The notes beneath the pieces are model-generated. The model searched no databases. It had not been told where the DNA came from and saw only the letters and a program-made list of their open reading frames with translations. A stretch of 42,293 nucleotides of DNA from Hydnum rufescens UP504 (taxonomy: Eukaryota > Basidiomycota > Agaricomycetes > Cantharellales > Hydnaceae). The position numbers and the translations under genes were made by a program. The number at the start of each line of letters is the position of its first letter. Position 1 is the first letter of the stretch. Below, piece by piece: positions 1 to 11,734 of this stretch. Location: the NCBI GenBank assembly GCA_014904985.1, contig MU129258.1, positions 1-42,293 of the forward strand, given 5' to 3'.

Positions 1-325
1 GATGATAGACACCTCTAAGGCTCCAGAAAATATCTTATTAGACATGCCTAAATTAGACCTGTAACACTCTCCAGCTGGTGAACAAACCCTCCCAGGCAGT
101 GCCTGCAGCGGGCTATTTTAGACATGTCTATATAGTGAACTTAGAAAAAAATTCCCTAAAAATACTCCTCAGGCGTGTCTTAGACACACCTATACTCAGA
201 ACACCTCTTAGGTGGTTTCCAGATGCAAACTCAAACCACCTAAGAGGTACTGTTTTGAGGGTGCATTAGGGTGCACTGTCACATTTCTCCCACAAGCATG
301 AGCATGAAACATAACAGGCAAGAAG
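1..325. repeat. Short inverted repeat in non-coding DNA
   Basis: A perfect 16-bp inverted repeat (ACCTCTTAGGTGGTTT and its complement) lies at 203-218 and 233-248 with a 14-nt loop. The same stretch has several variants of TTAGACAYRYCT (near 40, 120 and 178). This looks like the end of a small hairpin-type transposon next to the transposase remnant that follows. No gene is seen. Confidence 0.5.
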
Positions 326-1472
326 ATCCTTATCCTTTGCAACGGCCATGGTTCCCATTGTGCTGGCGACCTCCTCTTTGCGGCCCACCAACACAACGTT
401 TTGATCTTCAAGTTACCACCACATTGTACGCACCACCTCCAGCCCCTCGACATGGGGATATTTGGGCCATTTCAGACGACATTTGCAGACAAAGTAGACA
501 CATATGTCAAGGAGCATAACCATGGGTCTCTCAAAAACAAATTTCATGACTATATATCTAGATGTTCATGACGAGGCTTTTGTTAGTAGCACTATACACA
601 AGGCTTTCCGTAAATGTGGTATAAACCCTTTCAATCCGGATGTCTTCAGTGAGGTGGACTTCACACCGAGCCAAGCTACATCCACTATTGGCTCTTCGCA
701 TTTGCCAACCACCTTCCCAAGCTCCAAAGAGTGGGACCATGAGTCTGCAGGGAAAGACACTGATTCAGATGTGGATGATGACACTGAATTGCCCTCCAAT
801 TCTCATGAACATAATGACACCCCCACAAACCTCTCCACATTCACGTCATCGGCCACTTCCCACATCCCCATGTCAATTCCACATAATATTACCACACGCC
901 TCTCCAAAAATAACCTTGTTGCAATTGCATGTGAGCTACATGACCACAACACTGAAGCACAAGCTGCTGCAGAGATGGCCAATGCACATGCCATTATTTT
1001 GGGGCATCAGTACACGGAGTTGCAGAAACAAGTCAATGCAAAAATGAACACACCTGAGATATCACGTCAGTCATTCTCAACAAATGCGTGCATGCTGAAT
1101 ACAACCAAAGCTTTGGAGGAGATTGCGGCAGAGAAGGAGGCTGCAGTTTTGGAAGCAGAGAGGAAGGAGATCGAGAGACAGGAAAGGGAAAGGAAGGCAA
1201 AAGAGGCACGCAATACAAAGGAAAGGAAAAAGGAACTAGCCCAACAAGCATGGGCAGAAAAGGCTCATCTTGCTCAGGTAGCAAAGGAGGCAAAGGCTGC
1301 GGAAAGGACAGCAGCAAAGGAGGCAAAACTTTGCACAAAGGCAGAGATTGCAGCTGCCAGGGCCACTGGAAAGACAGTCACCAGGAGAAAGAGAAAGGTC
1401 AGTGAGATTGAAAAGGGTGACAAGGATAAGGAAAACAAGGGATCCAGGGGGGGCTCACCACCAAAACAGTGA
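326..1472 (+). pseudogene. pogo/CENP-B-like DDE transposase, C-terminal remnant
   Basis: This is the back half of a Tc1/mariner-superfamily (pogo-type) DDE transposase. From 326 one frame reads ILILCNGHGSH, then LPPHCTHHLQPLDMGIFGPF, the classic second catalytic block of DDE_1 transposases. The position usually occupied by Asp in DGHGSH reads Asn here, which should abolish catalysis if real. After DYISRC (near 565) the frame shifts by one nucleotide and continues VHDEAFVSSTIHKAFRKCGI-PFNPDVF, another family signature. The remaining ~270 residues are acidic, then a long Glu/Lys/Ala-rich coiled coil ending in a basic KRKRKV-type segment at 1472. The N-terminal DNA-binding part and first catalytic Asp lie outside the window or are lost. 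A non-functional copy is the simplest reading. Confidence 0.8.
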
Positions 1473-3566
1473 TGTACCCAATCCCTGCAACCCATGGTTT
1501 CATTCCCACAACAATCAATCCTACAGCACTCCCCTCACCACCAATTTCAACCTCGACCTTGGCCAAGACCTCGATGGGGACAAGCCGATAGCAGCTCAAC
1601 AGAATTTCATACAGAATCCAGTTCATCTTGGCCACTGCAATACATGACAGACCAGATTGCAGTATATCCAGGCCCACCACCACCTCTGGTTCACATCTCT
1701 GAGTTTGGCAAGGCTCCAGATGAAGACGCAGCAAGAGTTCTGTTGGCACTAAGCAGTGGAACATAGAAATGTAGATATGAGGAATGGCGGCAATTACCCG
1801 ATATTACGAACTTGCCGTTGCCGAAATGACCCCTTGACGCGGATCCCCTCCAACACACTCAATTTTCCATATATTCCTCCCTAATTTTTACAGTCTGTGA
1901 ATAGTATTATTTACTATGATTCTGCCAAGTTTGAGAACAATCCGAGCACTCTAGCTTATACAGGAGCTTTTTCTCTGACTTCGCGGCAAGTACCCCATAA
2001 CTAATAGTAGTGTACAGGCATTTGCCGATTGGGAATTGCGAACACAGAAAATTGATTTCATCCTGGTCTGTATCGGCAACCGTAGCTCCTCCCAGTTGTT
2101 CGAGTTTCCTTATTCCAGTATTGCGAGCCAGAATGGCCTTTCCACTAAGTTGCTACCACGGCAGCACAAGCTCAGTCTCTCTGTGCCTCTGCGACTGCCC
2201 TGAAGGAAAGTCCCTTCCTCACCCAAAGCTGCTTCAGATGGTGCCAAACGACTTCCGTTTCCGTAAGGTTGATTCTGATGAGCATTGATCCCAATCGTCA
2301 CGGGCTCCATTTCCCGCTTTCTTGTCGGTGTTTATCATAAATTACAGTCTTTGAGTGGTCAATGAACACACGCCCCCAGGTCAACATCAACTTATATGAT
2401 ATTCACTCGCTCTTTTCGGTGCCTCAATGGGGTGTACTGTAGATGCCTTCGCATCTCCCCACAGCTGTTCGATTGGTCCTGCACGCTTGAGGCTGGAATC
2501 TTTGACTTGGACTTTATCGCGTGGCTTGAAGGTGGTCTCTCAGATGTATCAGGCATACGATTCCGTCTCATTACTCTTGAGTCCGCGTCGAGTATCTGGT
2601 TCGTCTCTGGCCTCGCCTCTCTCCCGACTATTTCCCAGAATTACCACGTCTGTGGAGTACTCTTCTCCCTGGTCGCTCAATCAGCGGACATTACTGTAAA
2701 TATTCACGCCCTCTGGATTTGTCTTGATCGCTTCCGCCTGGTGGCCCAATTTTACAAGATCGGTAGAGAAATTGACACCAGAGTGAACCGACCTAGACAT
2801 AATATTTCGGGTCGATCTGTTTCCAGGACGCGGTAAATATCCACCATTTACCTCAGTGCTTCCTCATGGTGACCAGATTTCGGAAGATCTATGGAGGTCG
2901 AGGTCTCGCGTTCGAGGTCTCAGGCTCGGTCCTCTGCTACTCACGTGGTTTAGCGGGCTTGGATTTCGCCTATTTCAGCCTCCTGCATGTGGCGCTCGAG
3001 CGAAAACACCGCTTATGTAAACCTCGGAGTCGACCTAGGACTCTTATACAAGAATGATGCAGGCAGCAGCCGCAGCTCTAACTATATCGCTGTTCCTTGC
3101 ATACTTTTTCCAGTTCTTGTCCGCTCTTGCGACATGTCTTGCCACGCACATCCAAATGTCATTGCTGGATCCACGGCGGATCGTCCAGCTGGGCATTCGA
3201 TGGCCGATCTTGTGAATCAGTTGTACAAAGGCCCTCGACTGGAAATGTGGTTGAACTTTGCAACAAGCTTACGCAGGCCTGTCCGGCCTGAAGCACTGCA
3301 GGATCTGACATAATTGTTCCAGGGGCGTCGGCTTGACACCACCGCAACCCCTACGTGCACACAGTACAGCCTTAATCGTCTATATGAGGAGGAATATCGT
3401 AGTGTATGTGTCCTTCATATCTTCATCCACGCATGTCATCACCCCAAGAACTCATTGTAGGTCGTCCCACTGAAAACCCGAGGTGTAATCTGATGCCCAT
3501 ATAGGCTGGAGCTGGGCCACGCACGCCCCCCTCCTCAATATCAATCCTACGGGCTAATTTCTCACT
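1473..3566. other. No recognisable gene
   Basis: About 2.1 kb with open frames on both strands (the longest plus-strand one is 2396-2836, 146 codons) but no family signature I recognise. The minus strand between 2400 and 3000 also holds semi-open frames. I regard this stretch as degraded coding DNA or unassigned intergenic sequence. Confidence 0.4.
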
Positions 3567-4179
3567 GATGCGGATGATACAGGTGGTCTCGCAGCTGCCC
3601 TTGTTCTGCGCGGGAATGGCATCACCGTTCGACTCATAGAAAGGCTTTGGATTCTCAGATCGGTCCGTGATAATGGCATCCAAGTAAGCGCGATAGACAT
3701 CCCTGACTCCTTGATCTTTTAACCCTTAACCAATGCTCTACCTCAGCCTAGGATTCTCGAGCTCCTCGGCCTGGCCGCAGACATATTCGATGATTCTATC
3801 GAACCCCCTCAAATGAGAGCGTATGACGGAAAACCTGTCATTAGGACGTGGGACTTTGGTGTGAAGGAACCCGCGACTCCAGCAGTTCCCTACGTTCGTA
3901 ATATTCCCTTTATGTATGGCTTGATATACCTCTTTTTATTTCCACTGTCTCTTCGTTGCCCAGCCCAATCCCCAGATACTCGGTGGATCCACCATGGAGG
4001 CCATCTTGCGTTCTCATCTTAGTCGGCTCGTCGTTACGGTTGACATAGGGACGGAACTTGTCGACTTTACGCAAGATGCTCACAAGGTGATAGCCAATCT
4101 GCTCAAACGTGACAAAAATGGTTCTTCGGAGAATGAAACCTTGGAGGTGGACTGGGTGATCGGTGCCGGTGGAGCTTGA
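3567..4179 (+). pseudogene. FAD-dependent aromatic monooxygenase (PheA/TfdB type), partial
   Basis: Three exon-like blocks resemble the N-terminal half of PF01494 flavin hydroxylases. Block 1 (3567-3683) has GGLAAALVLRGNGITVRLIE, matching the FAD Rossmann fold, but the usual GAGPTG loop reads DADDTGG. It ends NGIQ at donor GTAAGC. Block 2 (3747-3913, acceptor CTCAG) begins PRILELLGLAADIFDDSI and includes TWDFGVKEPATPAVPYVRN. Block 3 (3976-4179) has MEAILRSHLSRLVVTVDIGTELVDF and ends VDWVIGAGGA, the family's W-(L/V)-(V/I)-G-x-x-G-A motif before the DG site. The frame between blocks 2 and 3 does not join cleanly. The C-terminal substrate and thioredoxin-like parts are absent and the next gene is convergent. 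Members hydroxylate phenolic or polyketide substrates using NADPH; this copy looks non-functional. Confidence 0.75.
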
Positions 4180-5480
4180 AGCCCACAAAAATTAGAAAAC
4201 AATGATGACCGCGACACCCGATGATATTATTGTCAATCTCAACAAAGCATACAATGCCTACATACGTGTACATATGTACGACATACCAGGCCAGTCCCAC
4301 TATCCCACCCATCATGATCGCGACAGGGAGAAGGTTATTGTACCACTATACGCCCACAAACCACATGGAAACCACAATGAGCCACCAAGTATTCGACTCC
4401 AGGCTTGTTGAACCTTTGACGGTACGGGCTCCTTCCACAGTTGGACGACAGCGGCGAAGGGAACGTGCCTGTTGATAAATACACCAAAATATTAGGGAGC
4501 ATAAAACGCAGCGCCAATATAAGAATGCACACACCGCGGCATTTAACCCCCGGAGAAGGGATCTGGAGAGATTATTATAAGATATGGTCGAAATCAACGA
4601 GAACGGTATTAGGCAGTCTAATACCTTGTGACATGTTTTTCTCTCAGCTTTACGTAGAATGGAAGTAGTGCAAATTTCAGTATTAATCCAGGAGTGAAGA
4701 TCGCAATCCAACCAATCAAGGCGCCCAGCACTGGGTGCTCAGGATTAGCAAGCATGCCCAAGTAGGTTGTGCGCACAGAACACATGATCAGCTTTTAGGG
4801 ATGTGTGTATGAGAGGACGCTCAGGTGATACCGGAAATGTTGGAATTGGGCCCAGCCTGAGGGAACGCCTGGAGGATGGCGAAGCGGAAGAGAAAGTCGC
4901 GATCCAGTACCCAACCAGGGTCGACGGCGTATTCTCTAAGCTAGGTGAATAAACACTTGACCTCCTCCGAAGATAATGCTTTCTATAATAGGATGCAAGC
5001 TGATCAGAAGGAATATACGGCTGGACCGTTGATGAACCAACCGGCGATAAAGAGATTGATGCCAAAATTCCATATCCTTGCTGCATTGTTCGAAAAATGA
5101 CTCAAGAAACAAAAATACAGATAAAGAGGACCAAAACTGATGTGCTTTTTTGGCACGCTCACGGAGGTTTCGAGGAGCTGAGGTCCATGAATGGGACGAA
5201 AGTGGCTTGTGGGGCCATTATTAGCGGTCGCACCATGGTTAGGGGAACGATGAAAAATGAGGTGAGAGGGTGGTCGAAGGCTGGCCTCTTAGGGCGCCGG
5301 AGGTAAATTGCTCGGCGCTAAGAATGAGACCAAATACGGAGCTACCGGACTAGCGGAAGAGTCCCGCTTCATCGAAGATCAAGGTCACGAGCCCCCCAAC
5401 CAGACTTAGGGTGGGATACAGTCAGATTGAAGTGTACAGCAGCCCGATCGCTGCTAAGAGACACAACAGCAGTAGCCCAT
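4170..5480 (-). pseudogene. Chromate ion transporter (CHR family), fragmented
   Basis: The minus strand carries pieces of a CHR-type membrane transporter (PF02417) in order from 5480 down to 4170. They are YPYHGLLLLCLLAAIGLLYT and WLYPTLSLVGGLVTLIFDEA (about 5480-5330), then NLFIAGWFINGPAVYSF, FLFRFAILQAFP followed by a decayed AGPNSNI (the FPGPNFN signature of the family), then VLGALIGWIAIFTPGLILKF and ALLPFYVKLREK (about 4850-4620), LLRGLNAAVCAFLY, and finally AIMMGGIVGLAWY near 4300. The hydrophobic helices and signature order are convincing. The pieces lie in several frames with stops, so the gene is either multi-exon and damaged or a pseudogene. It would export chromate or related oxyanions across the plasma membrane. 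It is convergent with the monooxygenase. Confidence 0.75.
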
Positions 5481-5655
5481 GGTAAGGGTAAACAGTAGCG
5501 AACTCAATAGCGGGGGGTGCCGAGCAAGGTTCCAAAATGGATAAAGACGAACAATCTCCTTCCCACCCCAAGACCTAGGTCTCAGCCCATCTGGTGTGCC
5601 TCTTCGACCCGTCCACGTACCTGATGCTACTCTCCCAGACGTTTCCTCAGACGAC

Positions 5656-8530
5656 ATGAATATTGATGACGATCCCTCAACCTCCCATGAACATCATGTC
5701 TCAGACTCACAAGAGAACGGTGTAGGTGGCTCGAGCTCTAATACTGAGCCAGAATGGTCTCCGGAAGACCGACATCGCGCGCGCGCGCCGCGTTAAGGTG
5801 CGTCACCCAAGTTATTTGTTCCCGAAACACGACTCTGACCCTCACGTGATAGGTTTACGAACTCGTCGGAGTCCGGTGGACAGATCGAGGCACTGCTCTG
5901 TGCACTGGCGTGCACGACGAGGCGCTTGACCAGGCTGCAATCGTGGCCAAAAGCGAAATAGGAGACGTTGAGATCCTCCGATCGCAAGTCCGCGGTTTTG
6001 ATGCCTATCAACACCAGCAAGGTGAGATCTGAGTAGCAGAATGTACCCCTAGAAAATTTCCCCTGACATCTACAGCCTTCATCGCATGACCCTCTTCACT
6101 CTTCACTCGCTTGCAGAAACCTTGATCGTGTGGACCGAGCCAGACGGCACAGATTTTGCCCTCAGCTTTCAGGACGTGGAAGGCTGTGCTGAGATATGGG
6201 ACTTTATCCTCGAAGTCCAGCGTCACTTGCGCGCCAAAGGTTGAGTATCTCCAATATGCTTCCGCCTTGCGGGTTCGACTGACATATGGGATTCAAGATG
6301 GTGATGACTCGAGTTTGTCCCCTCTGGCCTCTGGTTCTGGAAGCTCGCGGTCTCGTCTCACTGTGGCATCCATCATTGCCTCTCGCCGTCTTCCCGAATC
6401 TGCTCTTGGAATTATCGGAGACGTTGAAGCAGCTATCAAGGTCGTCGCCAAGACGCTGCACGGTCGTGCACGCATATGTGAATATATTTTAAACCAAGTG
6501 GGTTTGTCTTTCCGTGGCTTCGGCAAGTGCTAATGCATATACTACCCAGGACTACATCAAATCATTAATTGACGTGATGGAGCAAGCTGAGGATTTGGAG
6601 AGCTTGACAGATTTGCGTGCCTTATATAGTATTATGCACACTATTCGTGGGTAATTCCCACCTGAGCCTCGGATTTAGACTAAACCCATTATCAATAGTG
6701 TCTATGAACGACCATGGCATGATCGATTATATTCTACACGAGGACGTCTTCCGTGGCGTCGTTGGCATCCTGGAATGTGAGTAGCTTCAGGATCACATGT
6801 AACAATGCGCCTCATTCGCTTTTTTAGATGACCCCGAATTCCCAACACATAAAGCCTCGTATCGGGACTTCGTCAAGAACTCGTCGAAGTTCACGCAAGT
6901 CATCGAAATCAAAGATGATACCGTACAACGGAAGATTCGCCAGATCTACCAACTGCAATATCTTAAAGACGTCGTCCTCGCGCGTGTGTTGGATGAATCG
7001 ACCTCCGATGTGCTCAACACTTTCATCCTGTTTAATCAGAGCGACATCAACAACTACACCACGCAAGATGCCACTTTCCTGGCAGATCTTTTGCGACCGT
7101 TCACTCTTTCAGAAGGCTCAGGATTCGGCGCTGGACCGATCCCGTCGACAAATCCAACAGCACCCAACAACCCCAATATGTTCAACACCATTAGCCTTAG
7201 CAATGAGAGACAACGTGAACAAGCCCCCTCGCCGCCGCCTTCATCCACCCACCCACCCCTCTCTAGTGTTGCCGCGACTCGACTCGACTCAACTCGACTT
7301 TCAGCGAGTTCCAGTGACTTAGGTCGACCCGCGACCTCTTACGACTTCCAAGTCAAGGTCGAGTCGCAAGTCGCGACTTGACCTCCCATATGTACATATA
7401 TAACAATGGGGAGGGCCGGCATAACTTTGGGTGTATGTGTACCTAGAATGAGCCTTGGGCTTTTGCGTGTTTGTAACAGTGGAATTTGTACAAAAGGCAC
7501 GGTTTGTTGTATACACTGATACATGTGAATGTGGAAAAGACACTGGTGGTACATACTGATGACTTTAGGGGTGGAGAGATTGCTAAGAGAGCACGCAAGA
7601 GGTTGATTAGTTGCGAGAGTGCAGCAAATGGTCGCAGCCTTCCCACTCATTTCGAGTGCTTCCTCACGGTGGCCGAATTCCGAACGTTAACGAAGAATGG
7701 AGAGGTTTTCGACAAAGCAAGTGAGTTGTGAGTTGTAGGTCACGGAATCCACTCGACTTTGAAGCGACTCGGCGCGACTTGCGACCTTCAAATTGCAAGT
7801 CGCGGCAATACTACCCAGACCGACGCGTTTCGTTTCGTTTTCGTGCATCAGCTTTGTTTGATGGAAAAAATGTGCAGATTCCCACCCGTCTCACACTTTA
7901 TCGGACGCTCGTGGAGCGAGGAGTCGTGTATGCCACCGAATGGGCTCTGAGAGCTCCCTGCCGTGGTACAGGTGGCGACGCTCTCATGTTGAATGGTCCC
8001 TAAATTGGCGCCTCGATGTCTTCCGACACGTCGCCTTCCCTGGGCACAGCTGCAGAAGATCGTCATGTGGCTGGTGTACCATCGCACATCGTACCACAGA
8101 ACGACTTGCTGAAGGCACGAGGGCTGGGGAATGAATTGTGACGTGCTGTAATTGGCATTTTACTTCCCGACTTCCTATCGCCAAGGAGACTTCGAAGGAG
8201 CAGGATAAATACGAGCCTGTAAATCTTCTGAACGCACTCATGGATCGATTGGGCCGGGTGTGACCAAGGACAATCATATAGGCGATTCCCTCAGGATGCT
8301 TCTCGAACAGCCCAATATAGAGTTTCATGGCGCTGCTGCCGGTGAAGTTCGTAATCTGCCACTACAACAGGTCTTTTTCTTATCGTACCTCTGACTCAAG
8401 GCGCTATGCAGAAGAGCGGATCAATCGTGAAGCCCCATTAATGAACACTTTTCCCCTATTTCCTACGAATCCACTTGCATCAGTATATTTTTCAAACCCC
8501 TCCTAGATGTACCAGAGTGGAAGAGCTTCC
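5656..8530 (+). pseudogene. PSY2: Protein phosphatase 4 regulatory subunit 3 (Psy2/PP4R3), interrupted
   Basis: An acidic N-terminus starts at ATG 5656 (MNIDDDPSTS). Predicted exons are 5656-5797, 5853-6021, 6117-6239, 6298-6497, 6550-6646, 6699-6776 and 6828 to about 7250, all with GT...AG borders. The EVH1-like domain reads VYELVGVRWTDRGTALCTG and ETLIVWTEPDGTDFALSFQD. The SMK-1 domain reads MNDHGMIDYILHEDVFRGVV, then DDPEFPTHKASYRDF and YQLQYLKDVVLARVLDE. Family residues resume at about 7825 (GKNVQIPTRLTLYRTLVERG), with further pieces to LFKPL-like KPLLDVPEWKS near 8500. Between them lies a foreign ~0.55-kb segment. A CG-dinucleotide run at 5775-5790 puts exon 1 one base out of frame with exon 2. 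The rest of the C-terminus is replaced by the acyl-CoA ligase. PP4R3 targets PP4 phosphatase in DNA-damage recovery; this copy appears broken. Confidence 0.85.
7250..7815. mobile_element. Putative insertion with inverted ends inside the PP4R3 gene
   Basis: The segment separates two recognisable parts of PP4R3. Its left edge is rich in GACTCGACTCGACT repeats and contains GTCGCAAGTCGCGACTTG (about 7362-7380). Its right edge contains CGACTTGCGACCTTCAAAT and TTGCAAGTCGCGG (about 7780-7805), a rough inverted counterpart. The interior has no family I recognise. A MITE-like insertion is inferred; no clear target-site duplication is visible. Confidence 0.45.
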
Positions 8531-8574
8531 CCAGTATGTCCCTTTCACTTGAGATTCCTAATCGTATCGTCAAT

Positions 8575-9760
8575 AGTTTTCGACACTCGACCATTTACAA
8601 CTACTGTATCGGCTGGGGTCATTTCATCCCCGAACGGGACATTCTTCTTGCGGTTCTTCCTTGCTTCCAAGTGTGAGTAATGCCCCCCCATTATCTTGTG
8701 GATCAGCTGGTCTTCCCAGACATGAATATACCTCATAGTTTTGGAGGTGTCGTATCAAGTCTTGCGCCGTTGTCCATCGGTGTCCCACTTATCATTCTCC
8801 CTCGCTTTCAACCCGCAGCGTTCCTTGCTACAATCCAGAAACACAATATTGCCGTACGTGTTCCCTGGCCATCCGGATTTTTCGTTTTCGTTACAGAAGA
8901 GGGAGTGTTTCTTTCCAGGATGCCTACCTCGCCCCAGCCGCCCTCCTTTTCCTAAACACACATCCTATGAGGGCGGAGTACGATCTCTCTTCGCTCCGGA
9001 ATATCCTCCTCGGTGCCGCACTTGTGAGCACGGAACTCATCCTTGACACAGGCGAGAAGCTACGAAAGAGGGGAGCGAAAGATCTCGAAATTACACAACC
9101 GTTCGGGCTGACTGAGATCACGTACGTATTTAATATTTTCCAAGTGCGGTCCTTCATTGACTGTTCGACGACTATTCCAATATACAGGGCAGCGACACAT
9201 GTTCTCCCACCAGAGCTCCCGGATAGGCAGCATTGGTATCCTGCTTCCTAACCAGGAAGCCCGCCTTGTTGAGTGGATTCAACCTCGCCCCCTAGAGGGT
9301 ACCTGCATAATGAGGAGGCGACGCGAAATGCTATCACTCCGGATGGTTGGTTCAAAAGGGGTGACATTGCGACGCGCGATTCCGAAGGCTTCTATGCGAT
9401 CGTCGACCGCAAGAAAGAGCTGATCAAAATACAGAGGGTGGTAAGGCATGTTAAGCTTATTTTCTCAATTGAATTCTGCTCTCCGTGTCTAACGATGTTC
9501 CCACCTTCCTTGCTTGTGTGATCGTTCTTGGGTCTCGTCAATTTTAAAAACCTTCTTTTTGCCGTCCCACCTGCGGAACTCGAGGCTCTCCTGATTTCAC
9601 ATCCTGACGTCGCGGACTCTGGTGTCATTGACATTTTTCTGAGTCCGAAGCGACAGAGCTCCCAAGATTTTACCATGTGTCAAAGCGAGATACCGAGTCC
9701 CTCAATTTCATTTCTCTAAGGGCGTACATCGTCCCACAAGACCTGACTCTCCTGGAGCCA
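8575..9760 (+). pseudogene. AMP-forming acyl-CoA/4-coumarate-CoA ligase-like enzyme, N-terminally truncated
   Basis: The pieces match the ANL adenylating superfamily in the correct order. FIPERDILLAVLPCFQV (about 8620-8672) is followed by a GTGAGT intron, then HSFGGVVSSLAPLSIGVPLI-ILPRFQPAAF (8720-8850), YDLSSLRNILLGAALVS (about 8980), PFGLTEIT (about 9100, the A5 region), IGSIGILLPNQEARLV (about 9220), [18 protein letters not shown] and [10 protein letters not shown] (9340-9430, the A7-A8 core), then VPPAELEALLISHPDVADSG (about 9560) and RAYIVPQD (9720). The first ~200 residues, including the SSGTTGLPKG P-loop, are missing. The catalytic C-terminal Lys region is also lost. The gene starts within ~50 bp of the last PP4R3 residues, so the junction looks like a deletion. 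These enzymes activate fatty or phenolic acids. Confidence 0.85.
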
Positions 9761-10590
9761 GGGAACCGAGAATATGCTGTGGTGCTATTTTTTGTACTCG
9801 TAGGATTAACTGGGTGGAAAAGCACTGCAGATATGTCGATTTGGGCATCCGTCTCGTGTGAGAGTGGGAACATGTACAATGGTTATGCGTGAGATCGAGA
9901 TCCCTTTTGTGTGCGAACGGCGGTAATAGAAAAAATGCAACCACTAGGGGATGACCCGTGTTATTGCATTCGAAACCTACAGTATCACCTTCCGCCTCAA
10001 CTCCGGCGCATTCGCATTCCCGAAGTAATTGGATCTGGGGATCCAAACGATTGACTCTGAGCAAGAACGCGACCAGACTATGGAAGGGGGAAACATGGGG
10101 ACTACAAGTGTCTCATTTTTTCTGTCACATCGGATTTGTGAGACGAGATGATAGCTGGGACCTTTTGAATCGGGTCTCAGTTTGGTCTTCGTACTACACG
10201 AGGGTAGGTCACCATCAACTAGTCCCTATGGTGAACGATGGTCTTTCCAAGAGTAATAATCCTTACCGTCCTCAGGATGCATCATCACTGTGAATCCGAA
10301 TTCGATGACCATCATAAGGCGTGTCTCCTCGAGAGAGAAGAATCGTTGCCATGTGCTATGGAATGGAATGGGAATTCGTTGTCAGACGAGACGAATCCAG
10401 TCTCAAGCGCTATCGGCCCATTCTTCTGGCCATCTATTCAATTTCGGTTTAGTCCACGCCCACCTTTTATTTACCTGGTCAATCGTGACCAATGTACCGT
10501 CCCGGATTGTCTGTCCCATATGATAGGTCACGGGTGCTTGATCATGATCTAGTATAATTAGTTACCTGGGACCTCACACCCCACCATCCT
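9761..10590. other. No recognisable gene
   Basis: About 0.8 kb with several short open frames on both strands. I see no family motif and no structured repeat here. Confidence 0.4.
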
Positions 10591-10596
10591 TCCTCA

Positions 10597-10800
10597 TGCC
10601 TACAGCCAGCGATAAAAAAAATCATCTTCCTCATCGGAGCTACAGGTGCCCAGGGGCAGCCTGTCATCAAAGCTCTGCTTGAAGATGCTGAAGACGGCAC
10701 TCCGTCGCCATACGCTATTCGTGCTCTCACCCGCGATCCCGAGCACCGACGGGCGAAAGAACTAGAACAAAAAAAAAAAAAAAAAAAGAGTAGAGATCCG
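10597..10800 (+). pseudogene. NmrA-like NAD(P)-binding protein, N-terminal fragment
   Basis: The reading IIFLIGATGAQGQPVIKALL-EDAEDGTPSPYAIRALTRDP followed by RRAKELEQ matches the start of NmrA/HSCARG-type Rossmann proteins, with the GATGAQG nucleotide-binding loop intact. An upstream ATG (10595) is one base out of frame across an A8 run, suggesting a slipped or missing nucleotide, or that the start lies in an upstream exon. The frame runs into a 19-base A tract (about 10770-10788) and then loses similarity. Such proteins sense NADP(H) and modulate transcription or detoxification. Only about 60 of the usual ~300 residues are visible. Confidence 0.7.
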
Positions 10801-11734
10801 CGATATGCGCGGTGGATTCCAATCTGGTTCATCGGCCGAACACCATGACTCTTTATGAATGGAGCCACGAAAACGAAGTACGATGAACTTACCACATGCC
10901 GCTAAAAGCTTCCTTGGGTGAGAGCAGTCCCTTACCATCAACTCCGTATTCCACTTCGGGGTGCCGATGCATACGTTCGACAGAGGATTCGAGAATGACT
11001 ATGCACCCAACTTCGCGAAATGCGCATTACTGGTAATGCTAAATTACCATGAGGCAACTGTACCAAAACGAATGTCCGGGCGAAATTTCTGGTTGAGCAC
11101 ATGGGTCTACCTCGGTATCAGTCTCTGAACAACAACGGGACTAGTCCTGACTCTGAGAGAAAATAGATTCGAAATTGAAATCAATCAGTCAATGTCTCGC
11201 CCATGTTCGGGGCCTTTACAGTTATATCTAGACGTATCATGTGCTCTACACGAATGAAGCTGAACTAATCCTTCGTGCTCCTCGGAGTGTGAGAGAAACA
11301 AGAAAAGTGGCTGTGAGACCCACAATTGCAAAGCCAACACTGGGCGGTGCCAGTGTTGTCCAGAATCTCTCGCGCAAGGGCACAACACCCACAATGGCGC
11401 AGCGCTAAATGGACCTCATGGATACGGCATATTTAGTAACTGATAGAAAAAGAAGCAGGAACCGAAGCGCTATTTTCCACCAAGGCACAAGAGATGACGT
11501 CCGAAATCCGGGGAAATTTGGGCAGCACAGAGAGAGCTGACTGAAATAATATCAGACATGCGTATTAGCTTGGGTTTGGGAATCAGTTTCGAGATATTGA
11601 ATTCCGTGGCAATGTACTTGTTCACAACAGGGCGCCTGGATGGTCCTTTGCCCGGGCTCTTGTGGTCAGAGCATTTAGCCAGATAAGCTAAATATGCACG
11701 GACTGGAATTCCAGCTTGATTGGGGGTTATCAAG
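10801..11734. other. No recognisable gene up to the gap
   Basis: No convincing family is seen. A minus-strand open frame next to the gap (11470-11734) reads ISKLIPKPKLIRMSDIIS but I do not recognise it, and its upstream part is hidden by unknown bases. Confidence 0.35.

Noticed and set aside
2396..2836. 146-codon open frame as a real gene
   Set aside because: No recognisable motif, equally open frames on the other strand and no convincing intron structure.
3423..3683. Minus-strand 86-codon open frame
   Set aside because: It is antisense to the first block of the FAD monooxygenase, which has family motifs and a matching intron.
4745..5086. Minus-strand 113-codon open frame as its own gene
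   Set aside because: It is an off-frame reading of the chromate transporter remnant, whose signatures lie in another frame of the same strand.
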